Below are positions 16,364 through 25,653 of a DNA stretch of 64,000 bases, one piece after another. Source of the DNA: Paraburkholderia phenazinium (GTDB lineage: Bacteria; Pseudomonadota; Gammaproteobacteria; Burkholderiales; Burkholderiaceae); the NCBI RefSeq assembly GCF_900100735.1, contig NZ_FNCJ01000007.1:1-64000 (forward strand), given 5' to 3'. Within the stretch, counting starts at the first letter, position 1, and every line of letters starts with the position of its first letter. The notes below the pieces were generated by a model. It saw only the letters and a program-made list of their open reading frames with translations. It did not search any database and was not told the DNA's origin. A program made the position numbers and the translations under genes.

Positions 16364-17335
16364 TCAGTCGTACGCGTCGCCAACGATCTCTTCGATCCTC
16401 AGCTTGATCTCGGGCGTGATGTTCGCCGCAACTTCCTGCGCCTTCATATTCTCGGCGATCTGCTCGACCCGCGACGCGCCGGTGATCACCGTGCTGACAT
16501 GCGGGTTCTTCAGAATCCAGGCAATCGCAAGCTGGCCGACCGTGCAACCGAGTTCGTCCGCCAGGTTGCCGAGCTTGCCGACCACGCTGTTCTTGCCGGC
16601 GTCGGTGACCTGCTTGCGCAGCCAGTCGTAGCCTTGCAACTGGGCGCGGCTGTCGGCCGGCACGCCGTCGCGGTACTTGCCGGTCAGCAGGCCCGAGGCG
16701 AGCGGACTCCACGTTGTCAGCCCAAGGCCGATGTCCTCGTAGAGCCGGCGGTATTCCTGCTCCACACGCTTGCGGTGGAACAGGTTGTACTGCGGCTGTT
16801 CCATGACAGGTTTGTGAAGGTGATGCCGTTCCGCGATGTCATAAGCCGTCCGGATCTCGTCCGCGCTCCATTCGGAGGTGCCCCAGTAGAGCGCCTTGCC
16901 GCGCGTGATCATGTCGCTCATCGCCCAGACGGTTTCTTCGACCGGTGTGTTGGGGTCGGGCCGGTGGCAAAACGCCAGATCCACATAGTCGAGTTGCAGG
17001 CGCTGCAGCGAGGCGTCGATTGCGTTCAGCAGATACTTGCGGTTCAGCGTGTGGTACTGGTTGGGCGCTTCCTGCAGGCCCCAGAAGAACTTGGTGGACA
17101 CCACGTAGCTAATGCGTGGCCAAGCCAGTTCTTTCAGCGCCTGCCCCATGATCTGTTCCGACTTGCCGCCGGCGTAAGCCTCGGCGTTGTCGAAGAAGTT
17201 GACCCCGGCGTCGCGTGCGGCCGCCAGCGATTCGCGCGCCGCATGGGTGTCCACCTGATTGCCGTAGGTCACCCAGGAACCGATGGACAGTTCACTGACC
17301 TGCAGGCCGGAACGGCCCAGTCGTCGATAGTTCAT
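16364..17335 (-). CDS. Aldo/keto reductase (YghZ / Kv-beta-like)
   Basis: The 323-aa NADPH-dependent aldo/keto reductase begins MNYRRLGRSGLQVSELSIGS. It has the Asp-Tyr pair in FFDNAEAYAGGKSE (about 48-61) with Lys in SYVVSTKFFWG, the catalytic-site block DYVDLAFCHRPDPNTPVEET and the C-terminal cofactor motif STVITGASRVEQI. Relatives include YghZ (L-glyceraldehyde 3-phosphate reductase) and potassium channel beta subunits. The start ATG has a strong AAGGAG site; an earlier in-frame Met is unlikely. It lies alone between rlmJ and hbdH. Confidence 0.9.
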   Translation of the reverse strand: MNYRRLGRSGLQVSELSIGSWVTYGNQVDTHAARESLAAARDAGVNFFDNAEAYAGGKSEQIMGQALKELAWPRISYVVSTKFFWGLQEAPNQYHTLNRKYLLNAIDASLQRLQLDYVDLAFCHRPDPNTPVEETVWAMSDMITRGKALYWGTSEWSADEIRTAYDIAERHHLHKPVMEQPQYNLFHRKRVEQEYRRLYEDIGLGLTTWSPLASGLLTGKYRDGVPADSRAQLQGYDWLRKQVTDAGKNSVVGKLGNLADELGCTVGQLAIAWILKNPHVSTVITGASRVEQIAENMKAQEVAANITPEIKLRIEEIVGDAYD

Positions 17336-17614
17336 GCACTTCTCCTTACGAGGTGATGCAATGGGCATCCAATCCGGTCAGCGGAATCGAGTGCCGAATC
17401 GGGTGTCGAATGGGGCGCTGAATCAGGCGCAACCCGCACAGTTTAAAGAGATATGCGTTTGTGCGTGATTTCCCGATGCCTTTCCCGGGGTTCATGCACA
17501 ATAGCAAAGTTGGCCGCAGTGCAGCATTCGTCTGAACGGCCTATGCCGTTTGGTCAGCTTCACGCCGCCTGCGCGTTGTGGTGTCATTGCTCATCAACTG
17601 TATGGAGGTTCTGG

Positions 17615-18412
17615 ATGTCGTCACTGAACACGAATCTGAATGGCAAGGTCGCGGTCGTTACGGGCGCGGCGAGCGGGATCGGCAAGCAGATCGCGCTGAC
17701 ATTGTCGGCCGCGGGCGCTGCGGTTGCCATCGCCGACCTGAACCAGGATGGCGCGAACGCTGTTGCTGAAGAGATCAAACAGGCCGGCGGCAAGGCCATC
17801 GGCGTCGCCATGGACGTCACCAACGAAGAAGCCGTCAACCAGGGCATCGACAAGGTGGCCGCCGAATTCGGCTCGATCGATATCCTCATCTCGAACGCCG
17901 GTATCCAGATCGTCAATCCCATCGAGAACTACGCATTTTCAGACTGGAAGAAAATGCAGGCAATTCACGTCGACGGTGCGTTCCTCACCACCAAGGCGGC
18001 CTTGAAACACATGTACAAGGACGATCGCGGCGGCATCGTGATCTACATGGGTTCGGTCCACTCGCATGAAGCTTCCCCGCTGAAGTCGGCGTATGTCGCG
18101 GCCAAGCATGCCTTGCTGGGTTTGGCGCGGGTGCTGGCCAAGGAAGGCGCGAAGCACAACGTGCGCTCGCATGTGGTCTGCCCCGGCTTCGTGCGCACCC
18201 CGCTGGTCGACAAGCAGATTCCTGAGCAGGCCAAAGAACTGGGCATCAGCGAAGAAGACGTGATTCGCAACGTGATGCTCGGCGGTACGGTGGACGGCAT
18301 CTTCACCACGGTGGAAGACGTCGCGCAAACCGTGCTGTTCCTCTCCACCTTCCCGAGCGCGGCCTTGACCGGCCAGTCCTTCATTGTGAGCCACGGCTGG
18401 TTCATGCAATAA
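17615..18412 (+). CDS. D-3-hydroxybutyrate dehydrogenase (SDR family)
   Basis: The 265-aa classical short-chain dehydrogenase has the NAD-binding GAASGIG motif near 18-24, NAG in ILISNAGIQ, and a catalytic Ser-Tyr-Lys with YVAAK at the active site. The C-terminal LSTFPSAALTGQSFIVSHGWFMQ is typical of 3-hydroxybutyrate dehydrogenases. It oxidises D-3-hydroxybutyrate to acetoacetate in polyhydroxybutyrate breakdown. The start uses ATG 17615 behind TGGAGG. The patatin-like gene follows after 10 bp, a pairing consistent with a PHB or lipid mobilisation operon. Confidence 0.87.
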   Translation: MSSLNTNLNGKVAVVTGAASGIGKQIALTLSAAGAAVAIADLNQDGANAVAEEIKQAGGKAIGVAMDVTNEEAVNQGIDKVAAEFGSIDILISNAGIQIVNPIENYAFSDWKKMQAIHVDGAFLTTKAALKHMYKDDRGGIVIYMGSVHSHEASPLKSAYVAAKHALLGLARVLAKEGAKHNVRSHVVCPGFVRTPLVDKQIPEQAKELGISEEDVIRNVMLGGTVDGIFTTVEDVAQTVLFLSTFPSAALTGQSFIVSHGWFMQ

Positions 18413-18422
18413 GGAGACCGCT

Positions 18423-19661
18423 ATGGCGCAACGCAATGTCAAGCGGGCGCGTGCCGGCACCCTCGGCGACGGGGATGGCGAGCACGCCGGAGCGGCGGCT
18501 GGCGTTCGCGCCAACCACCATATCCACTTGCCCCAGTACGAAACCATCGCGCTGATGCTGCAAGGCGGCGGCGCGCTGGGCGCTTACCAGGCCGGCGTGT
18601 TTCAGGGCCTCGACGAGGCCGGCATCCGGCCGAACTGGGTCGCCGGTATCTCGATCGGTGCGCTCAACACGGCGATCATTGCCGGCAATGCGCCGGAGCA
18701 TCGCGTCGAACGGCTGATCGAGTTCTGGGAGACGATCTGTCAACCGGCTTTCGCGCCGCCGTTGCCGCCGTTCATCGAGCAGGCGCTGTTCAACTCCAAC
18801 GACACCATCCGCAAGGCTTTCACGGCCTTGCAGGCCACCGGGGCGATCGTTCAGGGGCAGAAGGGCTTCTTTGTGCCGCGCTTCCCGACGCCCCTGCCAA
18901 CCGTGTCCGGGCCACCGCAAAACGCCAGTTACTACGACACGACGCCCATGAAGGCGACGCTCGAAAAGCTGTGCGATTTCGACCGGATCAACTCGGGTGA
19001 AACGCGGGTTTCGGTGGGGGCCGTGAATGTCGGTACGGGTAACTTCGCGTACTTCGACAACACGCGGATCAAGCTGCGGCCGGAGCATTTCATCGCCTCG
19101 GGTTCGCTGCCACCGGGTTTCGGTGCGACGGAAATCGATGGGGAGTACTACTGGGACGGCGGCCTGATGTCGAACACGCCGCTCTATGAAGTGATACAGA
19201 CTACGCCCCGTCGTGACACGCTCGCGTTTCAGGTGGATCTGTGGAGCGCCATCGGGCCCGTGCCGGACAATATTACGGACGTGCAGGGCCGTATGAAGGA
19301 CATCCAGTACTCGAGCCGCACGCGTCTCGTGACCGACATGCTGCAGCGTTCGCAACGCTTCCGCCATGTCTTGCGCGAGGTGCTCGACCGCGTAGCGCCG
19401 GAGCATCGCGACGATCCCTGGTGCAAACTTGCCGATGAACTGTCCTGTTCGAAGCGCTACAACGTCGTCCATCTGATCTACCGGCAGAAGGAGTACGAAG
19501 GGCATTTCAAGGACTTCCAGTTCGGCCTGTCCACCATGCGCGAACACTGGGAAAGCGGCTTGCAGGACATCCGCGCTTCTCTGGCGCAACCGGACTGGCT
19601 GGCGATGCCTGAGAACGACGCCGGTTTCGTCACGCACGACATTCACCGCGACAAGCGCTGA
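18423..19661 (+). CDS. Patatin-like phospholipase (DUF3734-containing)
   Basis: The 412-aa patatin-fold serine hydrolase has the oxyanion motif GGGALGAYQAGV (about 42-53), the nucleophile elbow GISIGALN (GxSxG, about 76-83) and the catalytic dyad Asp in YYWDGGLMSNTPL (about 242-254). The C-terminal third (VVHLIYRQKEYEGHFKDFQFGLSTM) fits the DUF3734 extension often found in such proteins. Its substrate may be phospholipid or intracellular PHB. No signal peptide is seen. It lies 10 bp after hbdH and is followed by a strong bidirectional terminator. Confidence 0.88.
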   Translation: MAQRNVKRARAGTLGDGDGEHAGAAAGVRANHHIHLPQYETIALMLQGGGALGAYQAGVFQGLDEAGIRPNWVAGISIGALNTAIIAGNAPEHRVERLIEFWETICQPAFAPPLPPFIEQALFNSNDTIRKAFTALQATGAIVQGQKGFFVPRFPTPLPTVSGPPQNASYYDTTPMKATLEKLCDFDRINSGETRVSVGAVNVGTGNFAYFDNTRIKLRPEHFIASGSLPPGFGATEIDGEYYWDGGLMSNTPLYEVIQTTPRRDTLAFQVDLWSAIGPVPDNITDVQGRMKDIQYSSRTRLVTDMLQRSQRFRHVLREVLDRVAPEHRDDPWCKLADELSCSKRYNVVHLIYRQKEYEGHFKDFQFGLSTMREHWESGLQDIRASLAQPDWLAMPENDAGFVTHDIHRDKR

Positions 19662-19700
19662 TGCTGCGGTCGTTTCATTCCGGTTGTTCAGCACCAAACA

Positions 19701-19737
19701 AAAACGGCGCCCAGATAAAAATGGGCGCCGTTTTTTA
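19701..19737. terminator. Bidirectional terminator between patatin and tyrB
   Basis: The stem AAACGGCGCCCA / TGGGCGCCGTTT has an A-rich loop, an A-run before it and a T-run after it, so it can end transcription of both convergent genes. Confidence 0.9.
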
Positions 19738-19794
19738 ACAGCGAAGCCGAAGCAGGGGACGCAGCGCTAAAGCGCGCCGCATTCCCTCACGACA

Positions 19795-20994
19795 TTACTT
19801 CAGAACGTGGGCAATCGCGCCGGCAACCACGTCCAGGTTGCGCGTGTTCAGCGCAGCCACGCAGATACGACCCGTGCCCACGGCGTAGATGCCGAACTCT
19901 TCGCGCAGACGGTCAACTTGCGCTGACGTCAGGCCCGAGTACGAGAACATGCCGCGTTGCGAGTTGACGAAGCTGAAGTCGCGGTCCACGCCGCTTGCCT
20001 TCAGACGTTCAACCAGACCGTTGCGCATAGCGCGGATGCGGTCGCGCATTTCGCCGAGTTCCGTTTCCCACAAGGCACGCAGTTCCGGCGAGCCTAGCAC
20101 CGCGGCGACGACCGAGCCGCCGTGCGTGGGCGGGTTCGAGTAGTTCGTGCGGATCACGCGCTTGAGTTGCGACAGCACGCGGGTGGCTTCTTCCTTGCTG
20201 CTCGTGATGATCGACAACGCGCCGATACGCTCGCCGTACAGCGAGAACGACTTCGAGAACGACGACGAGACGAACACGTTCAGTTCAGCCAGCGCGAAGA
20301 GGCGCACGGCTGCAGCGTCCGCCTCGATGTTGTCGCCGAAACCTTGATAGGCGATGTCGAGGAACGGCACCAGTTCGCGCGCCTTGACCACTTCGACGAT
20401 CTGCTGCCATTGGGCCGCGGTCAGGTCGACGCCGGTCGGGTTGTGGCAGCACGCGTGCAGCACGACGACCGTGCCGGCCGCGTAGCCGTTCAGCGCGCTC
20501 AGCATGGCTTCGAAGTTCACGCCGTTGGTCTTCGCGTCGTAGTACGGGTACGAGACGACTTCGAAGCCCGCGCTTTCGAACAGCGCACGGTGGTTTTCCC
20601 AGCTCGGGTCGCTGATCGCGACCTTGGCGGCCGGGTTCACGCGCTTCAGGAAGTCTGCGCCGATCTTCAGCGCGCCCGTGCCGCCCAGCGCCTGCGCGGT
20701 GACCACGCGGCCCGCGGCGATCAGCGGCGAGTCGTTGCCGAGCAGCAGCTTCTGTACCGCAGCGTCGTAGGCAGCAATGCCTTCGATCGGCAGGTAGCCG
20801 CGCGGCAGCGCCGCTTCGACACGTGCCTTTTCTGCGTCGCGCACGGCGCGCAGCAGCGGAATCTTGCCTTCTTCATTGAAGTACACGCCCACGCCCAGGT
20901 TGACCTTGGTGGTGCGCGCATCTGCGTTGAAAGCTTCGTTCAGGCCCAGGATCGGGTCGCGGGGAGCAAGTTCGACGGCGGAGAACAGAGACAT
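19795..20994 (-). CDS. tyrB: Aromatic amino acid aminotransferase (class I/II, AAT subgroup Ia)
   Basis: The 399-aa PLP enzyme begins MSLFSAVELAPRDPILGLNE. The pyridoxal-binding lysine is in SSSFSKSFSLYGERIG (about 245-260), with the HACCHNPTGVD motif (about 183-193) and the substrate-carboxylate Arg in the C-terminal GRICVAALN segment. These are hallmarks of the aspartate/tyrosine aminotransferase subgroup. It likely transfers amino groups among aromatic amino acids, aspartate and 2-oxoglutarate; aspartate specificity cannot be excluded from sequence alone. It is divergent from uvrB. Confidence 0.9.
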   Translation of the reverse strand: MSLFSAVELAPRDPILGLNEAFNADARTTKVNLGVGVYFNEEGKIPLLRAVRDAEKARVEAALPRGYLPIEGIAAYDAAVQKLLLGNDSPLIAAGRVVTAQALGGTGALKIGADFLKRVNPAAKVAISDPSWENHRALFESAGFEVVSYPYYDAKTNGVNFEAMLSALNGYAAGTVVVLHACCHNPTGVDLTAAQWQQIVEVVKARELVPFLDIAYQGFGDNIEADAAAVRLFALAELNVFVSSSFSKSFSLYGERIGALSIITSSKEEATRVLSQLKRVIRTNYSNPPTHGGSVVAAVLGSPELRALWETELGEMRDRIRAMRNGLVERLKASGVDRDFSFVNSQRGMFSYSGLTSAQVDRLREEFGIYAVGTGRICVAALNTRNLDVVAGAIAHVLK

Positions 20995-21450
20995 GATGGT
21001 TCGGCAGTAGTGAAAAGAGGGACGGCTTCAGGCGTGGCTGCGGTCCGGCGGTGAATGCGTGTGCGAGCGCTGCGGTGACGCAGGCCGGGCACAGGCAGGC
21101 AAAGCGGTTCGGACAAGCCGAATTCGGGACGGCAGCTGCGAGCGCAGCATGCCATTGTAGCGAATCCTGGCGGGTTTTTTGGCCCATCCTGTCCACGGCG
21201 ATGGATTATTTGCTTGTAAAACAGCGCTTTGGCGCCAGATTCGACACACGGGCAGCGTCTGCTGCCCGCTGGATCAGCTCCGGCAGATGGGCGCACAACG
21301 CCGTTGCGTGGCGCTCCGGTAGCCCTTCAGTAACCTTCACAAGACCGGCTGTAGTGCGCATTCGGCAAATTTACCCGCCGGGCACGCGCACAGCCCGCGC
21401 TTGCGCAAACCGCTAGAATAGTCCTTTGCCCAGGCCCTGGTGCCGCACAC

Positions 21451-23544
21451 ATGTCCGAACATCATCTGACTGAAGTCAACGACGCTCTCGACGAGTCGAA
21501 ATTCGTTACGTTTGAAGGCTCGCCGTTTCAGCTCTACCAGCCGTACCCGCCCGCCGGCGACCAGCCCACCGCCATCGACACACTCGTCGAAGGGGTTGAG
21601 GACGGCCTGTCGTTTCAGACCCTGCTCGGCGTGACCGGCTCCGGCAAGACCTTCACGATGGCCAACACCATCGCGCGGCTCGGGCGGCCGGCAATCGTGT
21701 TCGCGCCGAACAAGACGCTCGCGGCGCAGCTTTACTCGGAGTTTCGCGAGTTTTTTCCGCGCAACGCGGTCGAGTACTTTGTCTCGTACTACGACTATTA
21801 CCAGCCGGAAGCGTATGTGCCGCAGCGTGATCTGTTCATCGAGAAAGACTCGTCGATCAACGAACATATCGAGCAGATGCGGCTCTCGGCCACCAAGAGC
21901 CTGATGGAGCGGCGCGACGTGGTGATCGTGGCGACGGTATCGGCGATCTACGGTATCGGTAACCCGTCCGAATATCATCAGATGATTCTGACGCTGCGCA
22001 CCGGCGACAAGATCGGTCAGCGCGACATCATCGCGCGGCTGATCGCGATGCAGTACAACCGCAACGAAACCGAGTTCCAGCGTGGCGCGTTCCGCGTGCG
22101 CGGCGACACGATCGACATCTTCCCGGCGGAACACGCGGAAATGGCCGTGCGGGTCGAGCTGTTCGACGACGAAATCGACACGCTGCAACTGTTCGACCCG
22201 CTGACGGGCCGGGTGCGTCAGAAGATTCCACGCTTTACCGTCTACCCGTCGTCGCACTACGTGACGCCGCGCGAAACCGTGATGCGCGCGGTGGAAACGA
22301 TCAAGAGCGAACTGCGTGAGCGGCTGGAGTTTTTCTACAGCGACGGCAAGCTGGTGGAGGCGCAGCGCCTCGAGCAGCGCACCCGTTTCGATCTGGAAAT
22401 GCTGCAGGAGCTGGGCTTTTGCAAAGGCATCGAAAACTACTCGCGGCACTTTTCGGGCGCCGCGCCGGGCGAGCCGCCTCCGACCCTGGTCGACTATTTG
22501 CCAAGCGACGCATTGATGCTGCTCGACGAATCGCACGTGTTGATCGGCCAGTTGAACGGTATGTACAACGGCGACCGGGCGCGCAAGGAAAACCTCGTCA
22601 ACTACGGCTTCCGGTTGCCGTCGGCGCTGGATAACCGGCCGCTCAAGTTCAACGAGTTCGAACGCAAGATGCGCCAGGTGGTGTTCGTCTCCGCCACGCC
22701 CGCCGACTATGAGCAGAAGACGGCAGGGCAGGTGGCCGAGCAACTGGTGCGGCCGACCGGCCTCGTCGACCCCGAGATCGAAGTGCGCCCGGCGCGCACT
22801 CAGGTCGACGATGTGCTTTCGGAGATCAACGAGCGCGTCAAGGCGGGCGACCGTGTGCTGGTGACGGTGCTCACCAAGCGCATGGCTGAGCAGTTGACCG
22901 AGTTCCTCGCCGACCACGGCGTCAAGGTGCGCTATCTGCACAGCGACATCGATACGGTCGAGCGGGTCGAAATCATCCGCGATCTGCGGCTGGGTACGTT
23001 CGACGTGCTGGTGGGGATCAACCTGCTGCGCGAAGGGCTCGACATTCCGGAAGTGTCGCTGGTGGCGATTCTCGATGCCGACAAGGAAGGCTTCCTGCGC
23101 GCCGAGCGCTCGCTGATCCAGACGATCGGCCGGGCTGCGCGGAACGTGAACGGCCGGGCGATCCTGTACGCGGACCGCATCACCGATTCGATGCGCCGCG
23201 CCATCGACGAAACCGAGCGGCGCCGCAACAAGCAGATCGCCTTCAATCTCGAGAACGGCATCACGCCGCGCGGCGTGGTCAAGCGCATCAAGGACATCAT
23301 CGACGGCGTCTACAACGTCGACGAGGCGCGTGCCGAACTGAAGGAGCAGCAACAGCGCGCCAAGTTCGAGGACATGTCCGAGAAGCAGTTGTCGAAGGAA
23401 CTCAAGCGGCTCGAGAAGCAGATGATGGAGCACGCCAAGAACCTCGAATTCGAGAAGGCGGCTCAGACGCGCGACGAGCTGGCGCTGCTGCGTCAGCGGG
23501 TATTCGGCGCCAATGTCGGCGACCATCTGACCGGCACGAACTGA
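21451..23544 (+). CDS. uvrB: Excinuclease ABC subunit B
   Basis: The 697-aa DNA repair helicase-like protein has Walker A GVTGSGKTFT (about 60-69), the beta-hairpin region YYDYYQPEAYVP, helicase motifs LLDESHV and VFVSATPADYE, and motif VI QTIGRAARN. A C-terminal UVR domain (about 645-680: ELKRLEKQMMEHAKNLEFEKAAQTRDEL) contacts UvrC. It loads at damage with UvrA and hands over to UvrC. No full CTGT-N8-ACAG LexA box was found upstream, unlike E. coli uvrB. It is divergent from tyrB. Confidence 0.97.
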   Translation: MSEHHLTEVNDALDESKFVTFEGSPFQLYQPYPPAGDQPTAIDTLVEGVEDGLSFQTLLGVTGSGKTFTMANTIARLGRPAIVFAPNKTLAAQLYSEFREFFPRNAVEYFVSYYDYYQPEAYVPQRDLFIEKDSSINEHIEQMRLSATKSLMERRDVVIVATVSAIYGIGNPSEYHQMILTLRTGDKIGQRDIIARLIAMQYNRNETEFQRGAFRVRGDTIDIFPAEHAEMAVRVELFDDEIDTLQLFDPLTGRVRQKIPRFTVYPSSHYVTPRETVMRAVETIKSELRERLEFFYSDGKLVEAQRLEQRTRFDLEMLQELGFCKGIENYSRHFSGAAPGEPPPTLVDYLPSDALMLLDESHVLIGQLNGMYNGDRARKENLVNYGFRLPSALDNRPLKFNEFERKMRQVVFVSATPADYEQKTAGQVAEQLVRPTGLVDPEIEVRPARTQVDDVLSEINERVKAGDRVLVTVLTKRMAEQLTEFLADHGVKVRYLHSDIDTVERVEIIRDLRLGTFDVLVGINLLREGLDIPEVSLVAILDADKEGFLRAERSLIQTIGRAARNVNGRAILYADRITDSMRRAIDETERRRNKQIAFNLENGITPRGVVKRIKDIIDGVYNVDEARAELKEQQQRAKFEDMSEKQLSKELKRLEKQMMEHAKNLEFEKAAQTRDELALLRQRVFGANVGDHLTGTN

Positions 23545-23866
23545 TCGACGTATCGCGCCGCTGGATCGCTTCTTCGGTCCAGTAGCCGCTCAGCCTCATT
23601 CTGACCCCGGGCGAATCCATTCTGTAAGGCTTCGTCCGGCGGCTCTGTCGGAAAATCCCCGGCCCACGCTTTCTGCTAAATCCTTGTCCTACAAGGACTT
23701 CACGGCATCCTGATTTGTTCTCAACCCCGAAGAATGATAAACTTCATCCAATATTGAGAATGGTTCGCATTAACGTTAGTAATGAGATGCAATAAGATTG
23801 CATGGATGCGATGCGCCACTTTCAGCCTGTTTTTCGTCGTCTCAGTCTAAAAAACAAGGAGTTTCA
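23545..23866. other. Intergenic stretch with Fur-type promoter region
   Basis: No gene is seen. The right half is AT-rich and holds the candidate Fur box at 23754-23772 in front of the ferrous iron uptake operon. Confidence 0.5.
23754..23772 (+). promoter_or_regulatory. Candidate Fur box (ftr operon)
   Basis: TTGAGAATGGTTCGCATTA contains the dyad AATG-N5-CATT in the TGAGAATG-N-TTCGCATT form common in betaproteobacterial Fur sites. It lies about 95 bp before the first ftr gene. Confidence 0.65.
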
Positions 23867-24415
23867 ATGCGGTTTTCTTCAATTCTGCGCGGCGGCGTGG
23901 CTGCCGTCGCCGCAATGGCCGCGATCTCGGCAACGGCCGCTGAATATCCGATCGGCAAGCAACAGATCCAGGGCGGCATGGAAATCGGCGCCGTCTACCT
24001 GCAGCCGATCACGATGGAGCCGGAAGGCATGATGCGCAAGGCCTCCGATTCGGACGTTCACCTCGAAGCCGATATCCACGCCGTCAAGAACAACCCGACC
24101 GGTTTTGCCGAAGGCGACTGGATGCCGTATCTGCAGGTGAGCTACGAATTGTCGAAGGCTGGCTCGACCCAGACGCAGAAAGGCGACCTGATGGCCATGG
24201 TGGCAAGCGACGGTCCGCATTATGGCGACAACGTCAAGCTGCAAGGCCCCGGCAAATACCACCTGAAGCTTTTCATCGCGCCGCCGATGCAAACCGGCCA
24301 CATGGCCTTCGGCCGTCACGTCGACAAGGAAACCGGCGTGGGTGCGTGGTTCAAGCCGTTCACGCTCGAGTACGACTTCACGTACGCAGGCATCGGCAAG
24401 AAGGGTGGGTACTAA
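23867..24415 (+). CDS. ftrA: Periplasmic iron-binding protein, P19/Tpd family (FtrA-like)
   Basis: The 182-aa protein has a Sec signal peptide (MRFSSILRGGVAAVAAMAAISATAAE). The mature part is the P19/Tp34 fold: EIGAVYLQPITMEPEG, HLEADIHA, then GKYHLKLFIAPP with a Met/His-rich MQTGHMAFGRHVD, which carry the metal-binding Glu/Met/His residues. In Brucella and Bordetella FtrABCD this component binds periplasmic ferrous iron and works with a cupredoxin-like oxidase. The ATG at 23867 follows AAGGAG. It is first in a five-gene unit with a Fur-type box upstream. Confidence 0.87.
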   Translation: MRFSSILRGGVAAVAAMAAISATAAEYPIGKQQIQGGMEIGAVYLQPITMEPEGMMRKASDSDVHLEADIHAVKNNPTGFAEGDWMPYLQVSYELSKAGSTQTQKGDLMAMVASDGPHYGDNVKLQGPGKYHLKLFIAPPMQTGHMAFGRHVDKETGVGAWFKPFTLEYDFTYAGIGKKGGY

Positions 24416-24456
24416 ACAATGGACTGCGTGACGCACGGCGTCTTCCGGAAGGGCCA

Positions 24457-24789
24457 ATGAGAATCAATCGAAAGATCGCCATCCTCGCCATGACGAGTTC
24501 GCTCGTCGGCGCTGCGCATGCGGCCGACTTACCGACCTTCAAGCTGGAAATGACGGACGGCAAGCTCAATCCGGCACGTATCGAGGTGCCGGCCGGCCAG
24601 CGCATCAAGATCGAAGTGCGCAACTCGGGTAAGGGCGCCGCCGAGTTCGAAAGCGTCCAGTTGCGCAAAGAGAAGGTGCTCGCGCCGGGCGCGGAATCGT
24701 TCGTGGTGATCGCGCCGCTGTCGCCGGGCGAGTACAAGTTTTTCGACGATTTCCACCAGCAGGCGCAGGGCGTGATCGTCGCGAAGTAG
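24457..24789 (+). CDS. ftrB: Cupredoxin-domain periplasmic protein (FtrB-like)
   Basis: The 110-aa protein has a signal peptide (about 1-22, ending AHAAD) and one cupredoxin-like domain: FKLEMTDGKLNPARIEVPAG, then IEVRNSGKGAAEFES and the SPGEYKFFDDFHQQAQG end. The FtrB/EfeO N-domain family is thought to oxidise Fe(II) while handing it to the permease. The classical blue-copper Cys is absent, as in the family. It lies 41 bp after ftrA and 18 bp before the FTR1 permease. Confidence 0.85.
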   Translation: MRINRKIAILAMTSSLVGAAHAADLPTFKLEMTDGKLNPARIEVPAGQRIKIEVRNSGKGAAEFESVQLRKEKVLAPGAESFVVIAPLSPGEYKFFDDFHQQAQGVIVAK

Positions 24790-24807
24790 TCGAGTAGGAG
24801 AAGTTCG

Positions 24808-25653
24808 ATGGGTCAGGTGTTGTTCATCGTGTGGCGGGAGAGCGTCGAGGCGCTGCTGGTCGTCGGCATCCTGTATGCGTGGCTTAAAAATGGCGACGAC
24901 GACGCGCGGCGCGGTTTGCCGTATCTGTGGGCGGGTGTCGGCGTGGGCATCCTCGCGGCGATCGGGCTCGGCGCGGCGCTGATCGGCTTTACCGAAGTGT
25001 TGTCCGGCGATGCGCAGGACTACTTTCAGACCGCGATGGTGCTGGTCGCGTGCGTGCTGATCGTGCAGATGGTACTGTGGATGAAGCAGCACGGCCGCAC
25101 GCTCAAGCGCGACATGGAGCAGTCGCTGCAACAGAGCACGCGCGATTCGAACTGGTGGGGCATTGCCGTGCTGGTCGCGCTGGCGATCGCCCGGGAAGGC
25201 AGCGAGACGGTGATCTTCCTGTACGGCCTCGGCTTCGGCCAGTCGGGCCATGTGGACGGCAGCCAGATGCTCGCTGTGCCGATCGGTCTTGGCCTCGCAT
25301 TCCTGACCTTCTACGTGCTGCAACTGGGCGGCAAGTTCTTCTCGTGGCGGCTCTTTTTCCGCGTCACCGAAATCATGCTGCTATTCCTCGGTGCGGGCTT
25401 GTTCCAGACCGGTGTCGACAAGCTGATCGACAAGGAAATTCTGCCCACGCTGGTGGATCAACTGTGGAACAGCTCGGCGCTGCTCGACGATTCGAGCACC
25501 TTCGGTTCGCTCGTCGCCACGCTGACCGGCTATCGCGCCCATCCGGCACTGATGAATCTGGTCGCCTACGCGGTGTATTGGGGCGTCGTGTATCTGCTGG
25601 TGCGCCGGGCCAACCGGCGGCCGGCGCAGCAGGCGGCAGGGCGCGCAGCATGA
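24808..25653 (+). CDS. ftrC: FTR1-family high-affinity iron permease (FtrC)
   Basis: The 281-aa inner-membrane protein has seven predicted hydrophobic segments. Two REXXE iron-ligand motifs lie in transmembrane helices: RESVE near residue 11 (VWRESVEALLVVG) and REGSE near 130 (IAREGSETVIFLYG). It moves ferric iron across the inner membrane in FTR1/EfeU systems. The stop overlaps the next gene's ATG (ATGA), indicating translational coupling with ftrD. Confidence 0.92.
   Translation: MGQVLFIVWRESVEALLVVGILYAWLKNGDDDARRGLPYLWAGVGVGILAAIGLGAALIGFTEVLSGDAQDYFQTAMVLVACVLIVQMVLWMKQHGRTLKRDMEQSLQQSTRDSNWWGIAVLVALAIAREGSETVIFLYGLGFGQSGHVDGSQMLAVPIGLGLAFLTFYVLQLGGKFFSWRLFFRVTEIMLLFLGAGLFQTGVDKLIDKEILPTLVDQLWNSSALLDDSSTFGSLVATLTGYRAHPALMNLVAYAVYWGVVYLLVRRANRRPAQQAAGRAA

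Noticed and set aside
18402..19697. A 431-codon frame opposite the patatin gene
   Set aside because: The patatin motifs (GGGALG, GxSxG, DGG) settle the coding strand.
21300..21450. LexA box for uvrB
   Set aside because: CTGT occurs near 21345 but no ACAG partner at the correct 8-bp spacing was found.
21337..23526. A 729-codon open frame on the minus strand opposite uvrB
   Set aside because: It is fully antisense to the well-supported uvrB gene. Long antisense frames are common in GC-rich genes, and the translation is His/Arg/Leu-rich without domain features.
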